Assembly: GCA_902799905.1 (NCBI GenBank)
Contig: CADCCB010000010.1
Span: forward strand, 1-64,000
Direction: 5' to 3'
DNA length: 64,000 nucleotides
DNA from: an uncultured Prevotellaceae bacterium
Lineage (GTDB): Bacteria > Bacteroidota > Bacteroidia > Bacteroidales > Bacteroidaceae
Shown here: positions 43,572 through 52,005 of the stretch, in pieces
Layout of the letters: each line of letters begins with the position of its first letter
Position numbering within the stretch: the first letter of the stretch is position 1
Program-made: the position numbers and the translations under genes
The notes under the pieces: model-generated
What the model was told of the DNA's origin: nothing
What the model saw: only the letters and a program-made list of their open reading frames with translations
The model's database searches: none

Positions 43572-45014
43572 CTATTGTCCTGTGGCTTGCTTGTACTCCA
43601 GAAGTTTGTTCTGATAGTCGGCGAAAGCATCGGTATGCTTGTCGAGCGATTGCTGATAGAGCAACTGCGCTTCGAGAAGGTCGGACATTTTTGAGGTGCC
43701 GGCACGATAATAGTCGCGATTCAGACGGAGGTTCTCCTCGGCCTGCTCGATACTGCGCTGAGCCAACAGCAACTGCTGGTAACTCTCCTCTACCCCATTC
43801 CAGGCGTTCTGCATTCGGATTTTCAGCAGTTCGGCATTGTCGGCTAATTGCTCTTGAGCCTGCTGATGCTCTATCTTGCGGCGCTTGATGGCGTGCGATC
43901 CGCCCCACCAATCGCTGATAGGTACGCTGACGGTAGCGAAGATCATGCCAAATGTATGATTGTTATCCAGCAGATTATGATAATTGTAGCCTGCACCCAC
44001 AGCGACGGACGGCAGATTCTGACCAACGGCCAGCTTCTTCTGCAGATTAGCAGCCTCGACCTGTTTGCCTAGCAACTGGTACTCTGGGAGGTTTTCTAAT
44101 TGACAATTGACAATTGACAATTGACAATGATTGGCTACGCCATCAGTAGCGGCAACTAATTGTGAATTGTCAATTGTGAATTGTGAATTGTCAATTGTGA
44201 ATTGTGAATTGTCAATTGTGAATTGTGAATTGGTGAGGCCACAGTATTGCGACAACAAGAGACGAACAATAGTGATGCCGTTCTGCAATTTCAGTCGCTG
44301 ACTCTGGATATCGTTCTGCCGCAGTTGTACCTGCAGCAGGTCGTTACGCATGGCCAAACCAGCACGCACAGCCACATCTACATCTTTGTAGATATCGCGC
44401 AGCAGCGTATCAACAGCATTAATGGTGTTCATCTTCTCCTGTAGCGAGGCCAACTGCCAGAAGTACTGTTCGGCAGTTTTCTCCACCTCGTTTTCCGACA
44501 GTTGCAACTGCAAACGGCTCACGTCCTCGCCCACCTTGGCGAGTTTATTGCCGTTGATAATCTGGCCGCCGGCAAACACGGGCTGTACAGCCATCAACGA
44601 GCCGATGGTGCCATTCTTCATCATCGAGATGCTGATGGGATTACCCAAGGCAGCAAGTGCCTCGGCAGGTAGCATCTGTGCCAGACTGGCCCCCAACTCA
44701 GGGGAAATCATCTCTGAAGGATTAACGGTGGTCTGCGCCATCCCTTTGTTGGCATTAAACCACAGGCCAGTGCCGCTGACATTTGGGAAGTATTTGGTAA
44801 ACGCCTCCTTCCGTTGCTGCTGGGCAGCCTCGATACTAAGCCGTGCATTGCGGATGGCGATATTGTTATGGAGGGCAGAATCCTTGATCTGCTGCAGGGT
44901 AAGAGGGATACTCTCCCCCTGCCCCTCCCTGTGAGGGAGGGGAGTAGATACTTGAGCATACGAAGAAGCCACTGATGTAACTAGGAATAACGATATAAGA
45001 ACTTGTTTCTTCAT
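43572..45014 (-). CDS. TolC-family outer-membrane efflux protein with in-frame repeat insertions
   Basis: A 480-residue outer-membrane channel for a tripartite efflux pump. The signal peptide MKKQVLISLFLVTSVASSYAQ is followed by a GC-rich palindrome-encoded segment (STPLPHREGQGES), then long helices typical of TolC (LTLQQIKDSALHNNIAIRNA and the RSIEQAEENLRLNRDYYRAG region). Residues about 262-305 are an in-frame insertion of heptamer arrays that encode NSQFTID three times over. The frame is intact, so the protein is likely made. ATG at 45014 is chosen over 45032. It is the last gene of the adaptor-pump-channel operon. Confidence 0.9.
   Translation of the reverse strand: MKKQVLISLFLVTSVASSYAQVSTPLPHREGQGESIPLTLQQIKDSALHNNIAIRNARLSIEAAQQQRKEAFTKYFPNVSGTGLWFNANKGMAQTTVNPSEMISPELGASLAQMLPAEALAALGNPISISMMKNGTIGSLMAVQPVFAGGQIINGNKLAKVGEDVSRLQLQLSENEVEKTAEQYFWQLASLQEKMNTINAVDTLLRDIYKDVDVAVRAGLAMRNDLLQVQLRQNDIQSQRLKLQNGITIVRLLLSQYCGLTNSQFTIDNSQFTIDNSQFTIDNSQLVAATDGVANHCQLSIVNCQLENLPEYQLLGKQVEAANLQKKLAVGQNLPSVAVGAGYNYHNLLDNNHTFGMIFATVSVPISDWWGGSHAIKRRKIEHQQAQEQLADNAELLKIRMQNAWNGVEESYQQLLLAQRSIEQAEENLRLNRDYYRAGTSKMSDLLEAQLLYQQSLDKHTDAFADYQNKLLEYKQATGQ
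44100..44229. repeat. Inverted heptamer arrays inside the TolC gene
   Basis: Four TTGACAA units (44100-44127) and ten TTGTGAA/TTGTCAA units (44160-44229) face each other across a 32-bp spacer. The second array has a 21-bp higher-order period (three heptamers), which keeps the frame and gives a seven-residue protein repeat. Confidence 0.92.
44922..44942. repeat. GC-rich palindrome inside the TolC gene
   Basis: CCCCTCCCT, GTG, AGGGAGGGG forms a perfect 9-bp hairpin in the coding region just after the signal peptide. A related element lies at 45051-45070 between tolC and the pump gene. Confidence 0.8.
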
Positions 45015-45050
45015 TTTATTCACATTTTTCAATTGACAATACTATTTACT

Positions 45051-45070
45051 CCCCTCCATTCAGGGAGGGG
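45051..45070. repeat. Intergenic GC-rich palindrome
   Basis: CCCCTCC and GGAGGGG pair around a short loop, followed by CCGGGGGTGGG. It is the intergenic counterpart of the palindrome at 44922-44942. Confidence 0.7.
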
Positions 45071-45085
45071 CCGGGGGTGGGTCTT

Positions 45086-48000
45086 CTATTTTGTCGAAAC
45101 CTTCCAATAAACGACTGGTAGCATGGTGACTACCATGATGAGCGAGCCGATACCGCCTGCGAAGATGGTGACACCCACAGGCATCCAGAACGAACTCTGG
45201 GCGATAATCATCGGCACCACACCAACAGCAGTAGTGGCTGTAGTGAGGAAGATAGGTACCATGCGGCGCTTGCCAGCCTCGTAGGCGGCCTGCTTCACAA
45301 CTTCGTTGTATGATTGACCATTGACCATTGAACATTGACCATTATTGGCATCCGCCTCCTTTTGCGCAGCAGCGCTCGAACTTGTTCGCTTTGCTTGCAA
45401 AGAATGGTCAATGGTCAATGGTGAATGGTCAATGATTGAGTTCGCATGTTCGAAGATCAGAATCTCGTTACGCATAATCATTCCCATCAGCGTGATGACA
45501 CCCATCACAGAGGTGAGACCCAATGTGCGGTCCATCAGTCCAAGACCGATAAGCGCACCAGGAATCATGAGTCCAAGGGCTGCGATACAAACGAAGGTTA
45601 TGCCGTATTTCTTGAAGTTGAGCAGCAGGAAGAAGAACACGATAATCATCGATATGGCGACGCCACCAAAAATCTGAGGAATAGACTCGCTGTTGTATTC
45701 TATCTCGCCACCAACCTCGGCACGTACACCTTGCGGTAAGTCTATCTCGTTCTCCATGATTTCTGCCACACGACTCTCGACGGGAGCCGCATAAACGCCC
45801 TGTGCAAACTGGGCCGTCACCGTGATACAACGCTCACCACCACGATGCATGATGCGACTCTCTGTCCACTGTGGTCTTACTTTTGAAATCTGTCTGAGTG
45901 GTACGGTTGTGTTGCCTCCCGAAAGCATCGACACAGGTGTGGCAATACCCAGATTCTCAACATCCGAGAAGTTCAAGTTTGCTGTGTCTTTCACTACGAT
46001 TGGCATCTCATAGTCGCCAGCCCATAGTTGTCCCACACGCAGGTCGCCAGTGGCACTGTTGAGGGCTAAGGCCGCTGTGGCTCTAGTGACACCTAACTGC
46101 GAAGAAGTCACAGGATCGAGCGTCACATTCATCATAGGATAAGGTTGCAGATAGTCTGTATGTACCCATTCCAGTTCCGGCATCTCTCGCATGCGGTCCA
46201 TCAGTCTCTCGGCCACCACATGCAGCGAGTCGAGATCTTCGCCATAGAAACGATACTCCATCTCAGGCACCATCAGATAGTCGAGACGCTTAAAACGTAC
46301 ATAGGCCTCGGGGAATGCCTCGCTGAGCATGGACTGATAACGGGCCAACAGTTCGAGCGTGGCATCTTGCGACTGGGTGTTGACGATGAGTTGGGCGAAA
46401 TTCTTACCTGCCATCTGAGGCGCATAACATACCATGAAGCGGGGTGATGAACAACCTAAGAACGAGGTGATACACTTCACCTGTTCGTCGCGCTCCAGCA
46501 CGTGGCGTACGGAATCGGCCACCACCAGTGCGTCAGCCAATCCTTTCCCTTCTGGCAGGAATATCTCTACGGCAAACTGGTCGCGGTCGGCATATGGGAA
46601 TTGGCGAATCTTCAGTTTCTGTATGATAAGGCATGATAACGCTATCACGACAATACCACCACAGATGGTGAGCCAAGGACGACGGAAGGTGAAATCAAGC
46701 ACATGATTGTAAGTGCGCTGTACCCATTTCGTAATAGCATTACCTCCTGTCTTGACCTTATCAGGACGGATAATCAGCACCTCAAGGAACGGGATAACCG
46801 TCACAGCCAGGAAGAGCGACACCATCAGATTGATAGTAACTGTCCAGGGGAAGTCCTCGATAGCATCGTGGAATGCTCCCTTCATCGTAATGAGCAAGGG
46901 GAAGAAGATGACGCTGATACAAAGGGTAGCCAACATCATCGGCATGAAGTACTGACGGGCCGAATCGATGGCAGCATGTTTGGGCTCATAGCCCTTTCCT
47001 ATGTACTCCAGATAACCATCGATGACTACAATGGAGTTGTCGACCACCATTCCCAGCACGACGATAAGTGCAGCCAGAGTAACCGTGTTGAGTTCGATAC
47101 CAGCCATGTACATAATGGCCACGGAGATAAACGTGCTCAATGGAACAGTAATTGCTGCCACGATGGCACTTCTGATTGGGAACAGCACCATCATGACGAT
47201 GATAATGATGAGCATCGAGACAAGCAGGTCACGAAGGAAATCGGTGACACTCAGACTCACCACTTTCGGTTGGTCGGCAATGCGGGTCAGCGTGACGTCG
47301 TCAGGCAATTCTGTAGCCCTGTATTCATTGAGGACCTTGTCTACATCCTTGCCATACTGCACGATATTATTACCAGGATTCATCTCCAGCGAGAGCAAGA
47401 TGCAGCGATGGCCATCCTGTTCGATATAGCCGCCAGAGGTATCATATTCTCGCACCACGCGAGCCACATCGCGAACACGCACCACCTTGCCCGTAGCGGG
47501 GTCACTGAAAATGATCTGGTTGGCAATCTCCTCTTCCGAGTCGTCAGTCGCCTCTATGTGAATGGGCGTTTGCTGGCGGTCGGTATTGATGCTGCCATTC
47601 ATGGTGGTCAGTCCTTGGGCCTGCAACTGCGTGAAAAGCATCTGCTGACCGATGCCATAGGCCTGCAGGCGCTGGCGGTCTATGTAGAGAGAAATCTGTT
47701 CTTTCTGATTGCCAAACACCTTAACGTTGGCCACAGAAGCGATGCGACGCAGGCGGTCGCCCAACTGGTCGGTATAGTCCTCCAGTTCGCGGTAACTACG
47801 CTCAGGGCTCTCAATGGCGATGAGTAGCGCCGAGGTATTGCCAAAGTCGTCGTTGGCAATCAGCGCCAGCACACCGCTGGGCAACTGTTGTTTGAAGAGA
47901 TTCAGGCCGTGCTTGATCTTCGACCACACCTCGTCCTTGTTGTTCACATCGTCGTTCAGTTCCACCATCACGATACACATGCCATTCTGCGACTGCGTGG

Positions 48001-48286
48001 TGGTCTTGTTGCGCTTCACCTCCTTGAAGGTGAAGAGATAACGCTCCAATGGACGCGCCACTTGCTGTTCCACCTCCTCGCTGGTGGCACCAGGATACAC
48101 AGCCACGACTACGCCTTGACGGATGGTGGCTTGTGGGAATTCGTCCTTCGGCATATCCCACATGCCGTAGATGCCCATCACAAACAATATGCCTACGATG
48201 AGCAATGATATCGAGTAATGCTCCAAAGGCCATCGGAGCCAGTTCTTGCCTTGCAAGCGACCAGAGGTCGAGCGCATCTGTTTCAT
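45086..48286 (-). CDS. RND efflux pump, permease subunit
   Basis: A 1066-residue inner-membrane resistance-nodulation-division transporter, proton-driven, probably exporting drugs or other amphiphiles. The order of helices and porter domains is as in HAE1 pumps: N-terminal helix, a first large periplasmic loop (about 60-330), helices, a second loop (about 560-860), helices. VVVLGMVVDNSIVVIDGYLE and the RQYFMPMMLATLCISVIFFPLL region mark the central helices. Residues about 952-991 are an in-frame repeat insertion between the EILIFEHAN helix end and the conserved RRMVPIFLTTATTAVGVVP segment, in a cytosolic loop. It lies 70 nt after the adaptor gene and 71 nt before tolC. Confidence 0.94.
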   Translation of the reverse strand: MKQMRSTSGRLQGKNWLRWPLEHYSISLLIVGILFVMGIYGMWDMPKDEFPQATIRQGVVVAVYPGATSEEVEQQVARPLERYLFTFKEVKRNKTTTQSQNGMCIVMVELNDDVNNKDEVWSKIKHGLNLFKQQLPSGVLALIANDDFGNTSALLIAIESPERSYRELEDYTDQLGDRLRRIASVANVKVFGNQKEQISLYIDRQRLQAYGIGQQMLFTQLQAQGLTTMNGSINTDRQQTPIHIEATDDSEEEIANQIIFSDPATGKVVRVRDVARVVREYDTSGGYIEQDGHRCILLSLEMNPGNNIVQYGKDVDKVLNEYRATELPDDVTLTRIADQPKVVSLSVTDFLRDLLVSMLIIIIVMMVLFPIRSAIVAAITVPLSTFISVAIMYMAGIELNTVTLAALIVVLGMVVDNSIVVIDGYLEYIGKGYEPKHAAIDSARQYFMPMMLATLCISVIFFPLLITMKGAFHDAIEDFPWTVTINLMVSLFLAVTVIPFLEVLIIRPDKVKTGGNAITKWVQRTYNHVLDFTFRRPWLTICGGIVVIALSCLIIQKLKIRQFPYADRDQFAVEIFLPEGKGLADALVVADSVRHVLERDEQVKCITSFLGCSSPRFMVCYAPQMAGKNFAQLIVNTQSQDATLELLARYQSMLSEAFPEAYVRFKRLDYLMVPEMEYRFYGEDLDSLHVVAERLMDRMREMPELEWVHTDYLQPYPMMNVTLDPVTSSQLGVTRATAALALNSATGDLRVGQLWAGDYEMPIVVKDTANLNFSDVENLGIATPVSMLSGGNTTVPLRQISKVRPQWTESRIMHRGGERCITVTAQFAQGVYAAPVESRVAEIMENEIDLPQGVRAEVGGEIEYNSESIPQIFGGVAISMIIVFFFLLLNFKKYGITFVCIAALGLMIPGALIGLGLMDRTLGLTSVMGVITLMGMIMRNEILIFEHANSIIDHSPLTIDHSLQAKRTSSSAAAQKEADANNGQCSMVNGQSYNEVVKQAAYEAGKRRMVPIFLTTATTAVGVVPMIIAQSSFWMPVGVTIFAGGIGSLIMVVTMLPVVYWKVSTK
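45314..45432. repeat. Inverted heptamer arrays inside the RND pump gene
   Basis: Four TTGACCA-type units (45314-45341) and four TGGTCAA-type units (45405-45432) are reverse complements facing each other across a 63-bp spacer. Each array has one variant unit in third position. The whole 119 bp is read through in frame. Confidence 0.92.
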
Positions 48287-48305
48287 GATTCTTCTGTTTT
48301 CGTTC

Positions 48306-48353
48306 TCTCGTTATCTCGATATTTCGTTATTTCGATATCTCGACATATCGACA
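48306..48353. repeat. Octamer tandem array (NNTCGNNA-type, x6)
   Basis: Six 8-bp units (TCTCGTTA, TCTCGATA, TTTCGTTA, TTTCGATA, TCTCGACA, TATCGACA) fill the gap between the adaptor and pump genes. Confidence 0.85.
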
Positions 48354-48356
48354 TTA

Positions 48357-49382
48357 CTAAAAAACCACCTTCGTCCCCTCACTCAATTTCTGATACCCCT
48401 CGGTCACTATGCGACCACCCTCAGCGACGCCATCGGTGATGGTAATTCGGTTGCCAGTAGTCTCACCTGTAGTAATAGCCGTGCGATGAGCCGTGCTATC
48501 GCTGGCTACCGTCCAAACAAACAAGGTGCCATCAGCCTTACGCTGAACAGCCGTTACAGGCACCGAAAGTTGTCCTGTAGGCTGCGACTCCGTCGCTGCA
48601 AACTGAACGCTTGCCACCATACCTGGCAGTAACTTGCGCTCACTATTTGCCACATTAATTCTTATATCGTAGGTATGCGTGAGCGCATCGGCCTGCACAC
48701 CCTTTTCAATTCTGCCGCCAGTAAAACTGCCATTCACGGCCTCTACCTTAATCATAGAAGAGGTGTTGGCACCAATTCCACTAATCTCTGCCTCGGGTAT
48801 AGCCACCTTCACCTTTACAGTCGATATATCGAGAATGCTGACAACTGCCTGCGAGGGCAAAGCCGTCTCGCCAGCACCAATTAGGCGCTTGCCTACGATA
48901 CCACTGACAGGAGCCGTCAGCCTACAATCTTCCAGATTCTTCTTCGCTACCTCCAATTGCGACTTGGCTTGTGCCACCTTGCTCTGTATCTCCACCCACT
49001 GCACCTCGGGCAGCGATCCGTTGTCGTGCAGCATCTTGTAGCGTTCTAATGCATCGTTGGCTTGAGCCATCTGGGCTTCGGCACCACTTAGGATGTTACG
49101 TGCCTGCGTGTCGTCCATCTCGGCAATCAACTGACCCTTACTGACAGCCTGCCCCTCGTTCACCAACATACGTTTCACCACACCCATACCGGTAAAACTA
49201 ACAGCAGTAGCCTCACGTCCTTCGACAATGCCTACATACGTCTGTCCGTTGGTACTCGTGGTAGTTGTCGCTACCTCTGTCTTAACTCTAACAGGAGCCT
49301 TTGCATCCTGCTCCTTTCTCTCACTACAACTGCTAACGGCTAACAGCCAACAGCCAATCGCTAAGAATACTACCTTTTTCAT
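48357..49382 (-). CDS. RND efflux periplasmic adaptor (membrane fusion protein), lipoprotein
   Basis: A 341-residue adaptor linking the pump to the TolC channel. ATG at 49382 gives a lipoprotein signal peptide with Cys19 in VSSC. Residues 6-17 of that peptide are encoded by heptamer repeats. The lipoyl/barrel-sandwich halves (VVKRMLVNEGQAVSKGQLIAEMD, cited as two pieces, and APVSGIVGKRLIGAGE) flank a helical hairpin (about 85-145), followed by beta-barrel and membrane-proximal domains. It is first in the operon and divergent from an AraC-type regulator. Confidence 0.92.
   Translation of the reverse strand: MKKVVFLAIGCWLLAVSSCSERKEQDAKAPVRVKTEVATTTTSTNGQTYVGIVEGREATAVSFTGMGVVKRMLVNEGQAVSKGQLIAEMDDTQARNILSGAEAQMAQANDALERYKMLHDNGSLPEVQWVEIQSKVAQAKSQLEVAKKNLEDCRLTAPVSGIVGKRLIGAGETALPSQAVVSILDISTVKVKVAIPEAEISGIGANTSSMIKVEAVNGSFTGGRIEKGVQADALTHTYDIRINVANSERKLLPGMVASVQFAATESQPTGQLSVPVTAVQRKADGTLFVWTVASDSTAHRTAITTGETTGNRITITDGVAEGGRIVTEGYQKLSEGTKVVF
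49332..49366. repeat. Heptamer array (GCTAACG-type x5) in the adaptor signal peptide
   Basis: Five 7-bp units (GCTAACG, GCTAACA, GCCAACA, GCCAATC, GCTAAGA) form the coding sequence of the hydrophobic core of the signal peptide. Confidence 0.75.
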
Positions 49383-49405
49383 AACTAAATGATAATTTTT
49401 GCTTG

Positions 49406-49413
49406 CAAAGGTA
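49406..49413 (-). promoter_or_regulatory. -7 promoter box (TACCTTTG) of the efflux operon
   Basis: The box matches TAnnTTTG on the minus strand, 23 nt before the ATG at 49382. The 160-nt gap to the divergent AraC gene is where a regulator would bind. Confidence 0.65.
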
Positions 49414-49532
49414 GTGCTAAATTGGCCATTATACATGTTCTATTTTACTGCTATTATTATCAAATCAACTAATTGTAGTCAAATAGAACACGAATAACGC
49501 TAAACAAGACACAATATATGAGAAATTATGAT

Positions 49533-49540
49533 TAATTTTG
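49533..49540 (+). promoter_or_regulatory. -7 promoter box (TAATTTTG) abutting the AraC-type gene
   Basis: Only four bases separate the end of this box from the ATG at 49545. The mRNA would begin at or beside the start codon, as for lptD. Confidence 0.55.
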
Positions 49541-49544
49541 CCGC

Positions 49545-50423
49545 ATGAAACAAAGAGAAGAGATTACAATTCAGTCATTGGCCAACAACGAGGACATCCA
49601 AATTGGCTATTCGGACAACGAAATAGTCATTGTGGACAGCATCCAACAATTCGCACAAATTAGTACAGCATATGTTACCATGAATGCCATAGTGATTTGT
49701 ACCAGTGGCAAAGTACAGGCTCAGATGAACGGCATACAGATGGAACTGCATAAAAATCAGGTAGCCGTCGTACCCCAGAATGTAACGGTGACAGATGTGA
49801 TGGTCAGTCCCGACTTCAACATGAAGGCCATGTTCCTCACCAACCGTATTCTGCAGAGTTTCTTACGTGAGAAAATGAACATCTGGAACGATATGATGTA
49901 CATCCATCGTCAGCATGTTGTGACGATGGACGAAGATGAGATCCTCTTCTACACCCATTTCTACGACATGCTCACGCTGGCTATCGAGCGAGGTAAGGAG
50001 AATCCTTATCACGCAGAAATCATCCAGGCTCTGCTCCGTTCGGCTGTTCTCGGCCTTTGCGGTGCTATGAAGTGGATGCTATCGTCAAACCATCATGAAA
50101 TACATACGACGGACAGTTACTTCCAGCGTTTCCTCGACTTGCTGCATTCTACTGAGGTCAAACATCGTACCGTAGAGGCTTATGCCAACGAACTTTGTAT
50201 TTCGCCCAAATATCTTTCCACTATCTGTAAAAAGAACTCTGGCAAGACAGCCAATGAGTGGATTACAGAACAGGTGTTGGAGGATATACGCTACTATCTG
50301 AAACAGACAGACCTGAGCATTAAGCAGGTCTGCGACCGTCTTGGATTCCCCAACCCTTCCTTTTTTGGCAAATATGTGAAGGACCACTTCGGCATGACAC
50401 CAATGCAGTTAAGAGGACAATAA
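49545..50423 (+). CDS. AraC-family transcriptional regulator
   Basis: A 292-residue regulator. The N-terminal half (about 15-160) is a cupin-like effector domain (VICTSGKVQAQMNGIQMELH in part). The C-terminal AraC HTH covers about 192-290, with SPKYLSTICKKNSGKTANEW and IKQVCDRLGFPNPSFFGKYV as the two helix-turn-helix motifs and GMTPMQLR at the end. Divergent from the adaptor-pump-channel operon, it is probably its regulator. The inducer is unknown. It ends at a strong hairpin at 50486-50520. Confidence 0.92.
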   Translation: MKQREEITIQSLANNEDIQIGYSDNEIVIVDSIQQFAQISTAYVTMNAIVICTSGKVQAQMNGIQMELHKNQVAVVPQNVTVTDVMVSPDFNMKAMFLTNRILQSFLREKMNIWNDMMYIHRQHVVTMDEDEILFYTHFYDMLTLAIERGKENPYHAEIIQALLRSAVLGLCGAMKWMLSSNHHEIHTTDSYFQRFLDLLHSTEVKHRTVEAYANELCISPKYLSTICKKNSGKTANEWITEQVLEDIRYYLKQTDLSIKQVCDRLGFPNPSFFGKYVKDHFGMTPMQLRGQ

Positions 50424-50485
50424 GACTTTACACATTCTCCTTCCTTTTCTGTCTTTGCGCAGAGAACACTATGGATAAAAGAAAC

Positions 50486-50520
50486 AGCCCCGCCATCGTT
50501 CTTTTCAACGTGGCGGGGCT
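50486..50520. terminator. Bidirectional terminator between araC-type gene and nuoN
   Basis: Arms AGCCCCGCCA (50486-50495) and TGGCGGGGCT (50511-50520) continue inward as CGTT/AACG after a one-base bulge. It lies between convergent genes. Confidence 0.8.
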
Positions 50521-50541
50521 GCTGTTAGTTGATACTTCACA

Positions 50542-51987
50542 CTACAGGGCGGCAGTAGTGGCTGCCTTATCGATCCACTCGTAGATGCACGAGCAGATGC
50601 CGAAGAGCAGAATGCCGATGGTGCAGATGGCGAGGCCCCAGTTGATGGCAGCGCCATTCTTGAATGTAGGCAGCGGATTCTCCTCCTTAGTGATATACAT
50701 GGCTTTGACGATGAGCAGATAGTAGTAAAGGCTCACCACGGTGTTGACCAAGGCGATAAACACCACGAAGTAAGGCCAGAACGGAGCACTCTCGTGACCA
50801 CCGACGGCTGCCATGAACACGAAGAACTTGGAGAACATACCTGCGAACGGAGGTATGCCAGCCAGCGAGAAGAGGGCGAGCGTCATGAGCAACGCCAACT
50901 TCGGGTTAGTCTGATAGAGTCCGTTGTAGGCACTCATTTGGGTATTACCACCATTTTCCTCAACGGCACTGATAACGGTGAAGACAGCCATGTTGGCAGC
51001 CACATAAACCAGCACGTAGAAAGTGAGGGCGGTGAGACTGGCATCAGAGTTGCCCACTACAGCCAACATGATGTAACCGGCCTGCGAGATTGAGGAGAAG
51101 GCCATGAAGCGCTTCAACTCGTTCTGACGGATAGCCATGAGGTTACCCACGGTGATGGTAAGCATGATGACGATCCAAAGCAGCGGCTCCCAGTAGTTGA
51201 CCAGGCGTCCGAAGACATGCATGAGGATGATGGCCAGCGTGAGCGTGGCAGCACCCTTCGAGACAACGCTCAGGTAGCCGGTGACTGGTGTAGGAGCACC
51301 CTCGTAGGTGTCGGCCGTCCAGAAGTGGAAAGGCACCAGCGAGATCTTGAAACCGAGTCCGCTGAAGAAGAACACCATACCCATGATGGTGAGCGGTGTG
51401 AGTTGGATCTGTGCGGCCATATCGTCAAAATACATCGTGCCAACGGCTCCGTACAGGAACGAGATGCCATAGAGCATGACGCCTGAAGAGAAGGTGGCGG
51501 TAAGGATGTACTTAGCGGCAGCCTCGGCCGACTTCTGCTTATAGCGGTCGAAAGCCACGAGGCAGGCCATAGGAACGGATGCCATCTCCAGACCGAGGAA
51601 GAACATGAGGAAATGTCCGCTGGACATCATCATATACATACCCAGGAGTGTAGAGATGACCAGGATATAGAACTCGCCCGAGATCTTGGTGGCGTTGTTG
51701 TTAATCCACGACTGCGACATCACCACGACGATGAAGGTACCCAGGGTGAGCACGGTCTTCATGACATTGACGATGGGAGATGTCACATAGAGGCCGCCAA
51801 AGGCCGAAGCAGGCTCTGCCAGGAAGCAGGGCACGAGTTGGCACAGCAGCAGGGCTCCAGTAAGCACGCTCAACACGAAGGTCTTGCGTGGGCTATTGCT
51901 CAATGCAAAGTCGGCACAGAACACTAGAATCAAGGCTAACATCAAGGTTGCCTCAGGAATCATATTCAAAAACTGTGAATAGTCCAT
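50542..51987 (-). CDS. nuoN: Complex I subunit N
   Basis: A 481-residue antiporter-like membrane subunit of respiratory complex I, part of the proton-pumping arm. About 14 helices are visible with the conserved Lys/Glu region KISLVPFHFWTADTYEGAPTP (cited in part) and the discontinuous-helix segment LMAIRQNELKRFMAFSSISQ. It is the last gene of the nuo operon, 18 nt after nuoM, and ends at a strong hairpin. Confidence 0.94.
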   Translation of the reverse strand: MDYSQFLNMIPEATLMLALILVFCADFALSNSPRKTFVLSVLTGALLLCQLVPCFLAEPASAFGGLYVTSPIVNVMKTVLTLGTFIVVVMSQSWINNNATKISGEFYILVISTLLGMYMMMSSGHFLMFFLGLEMASVPMACLVAFDRYKQKSAEAAAKYILTATFSSGVMLYGISFLYGAVGTMYFDDMAAQIQLTPLTIMGMVFFFSGLGFKISLVPFHFWTADTYEGAPTPVTGYLSVVSKGAATLTLAIILMHVFGRLVNYWEPLLWIVIMLTITVGNLMAIRQNELKRFMAFSSISQAGYIMLAVVGNSDASLTALTFYVLVYVAANMAVFTVISAVEENGGNTQMSAYNGLYQTNPKLALLMTLALFSLAGIPPFAGMFSKFFVFMAAVGGHESAPFWPYFVVFIALVNTVVSLYYYLLIVKAMYITKEENPLPTFKNGAAINWGLAICTIGILLFGICSCIYEWIDKAATTAAL

Positions 51988-52005
51988 AATCTTTTCCTCC
52001 TAACT

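Noticed and set aside
44100-44229. CRISPR array
   Set aside because: Units are only 7 bp without unique spacers and are read in frame within a gene; no cas genes are present.
46703-47827. Plus-strand open frame antisense to the RND pump
   Set aside because: Its translation is compositionally odd and lies wholly within a confirmed pump gene.
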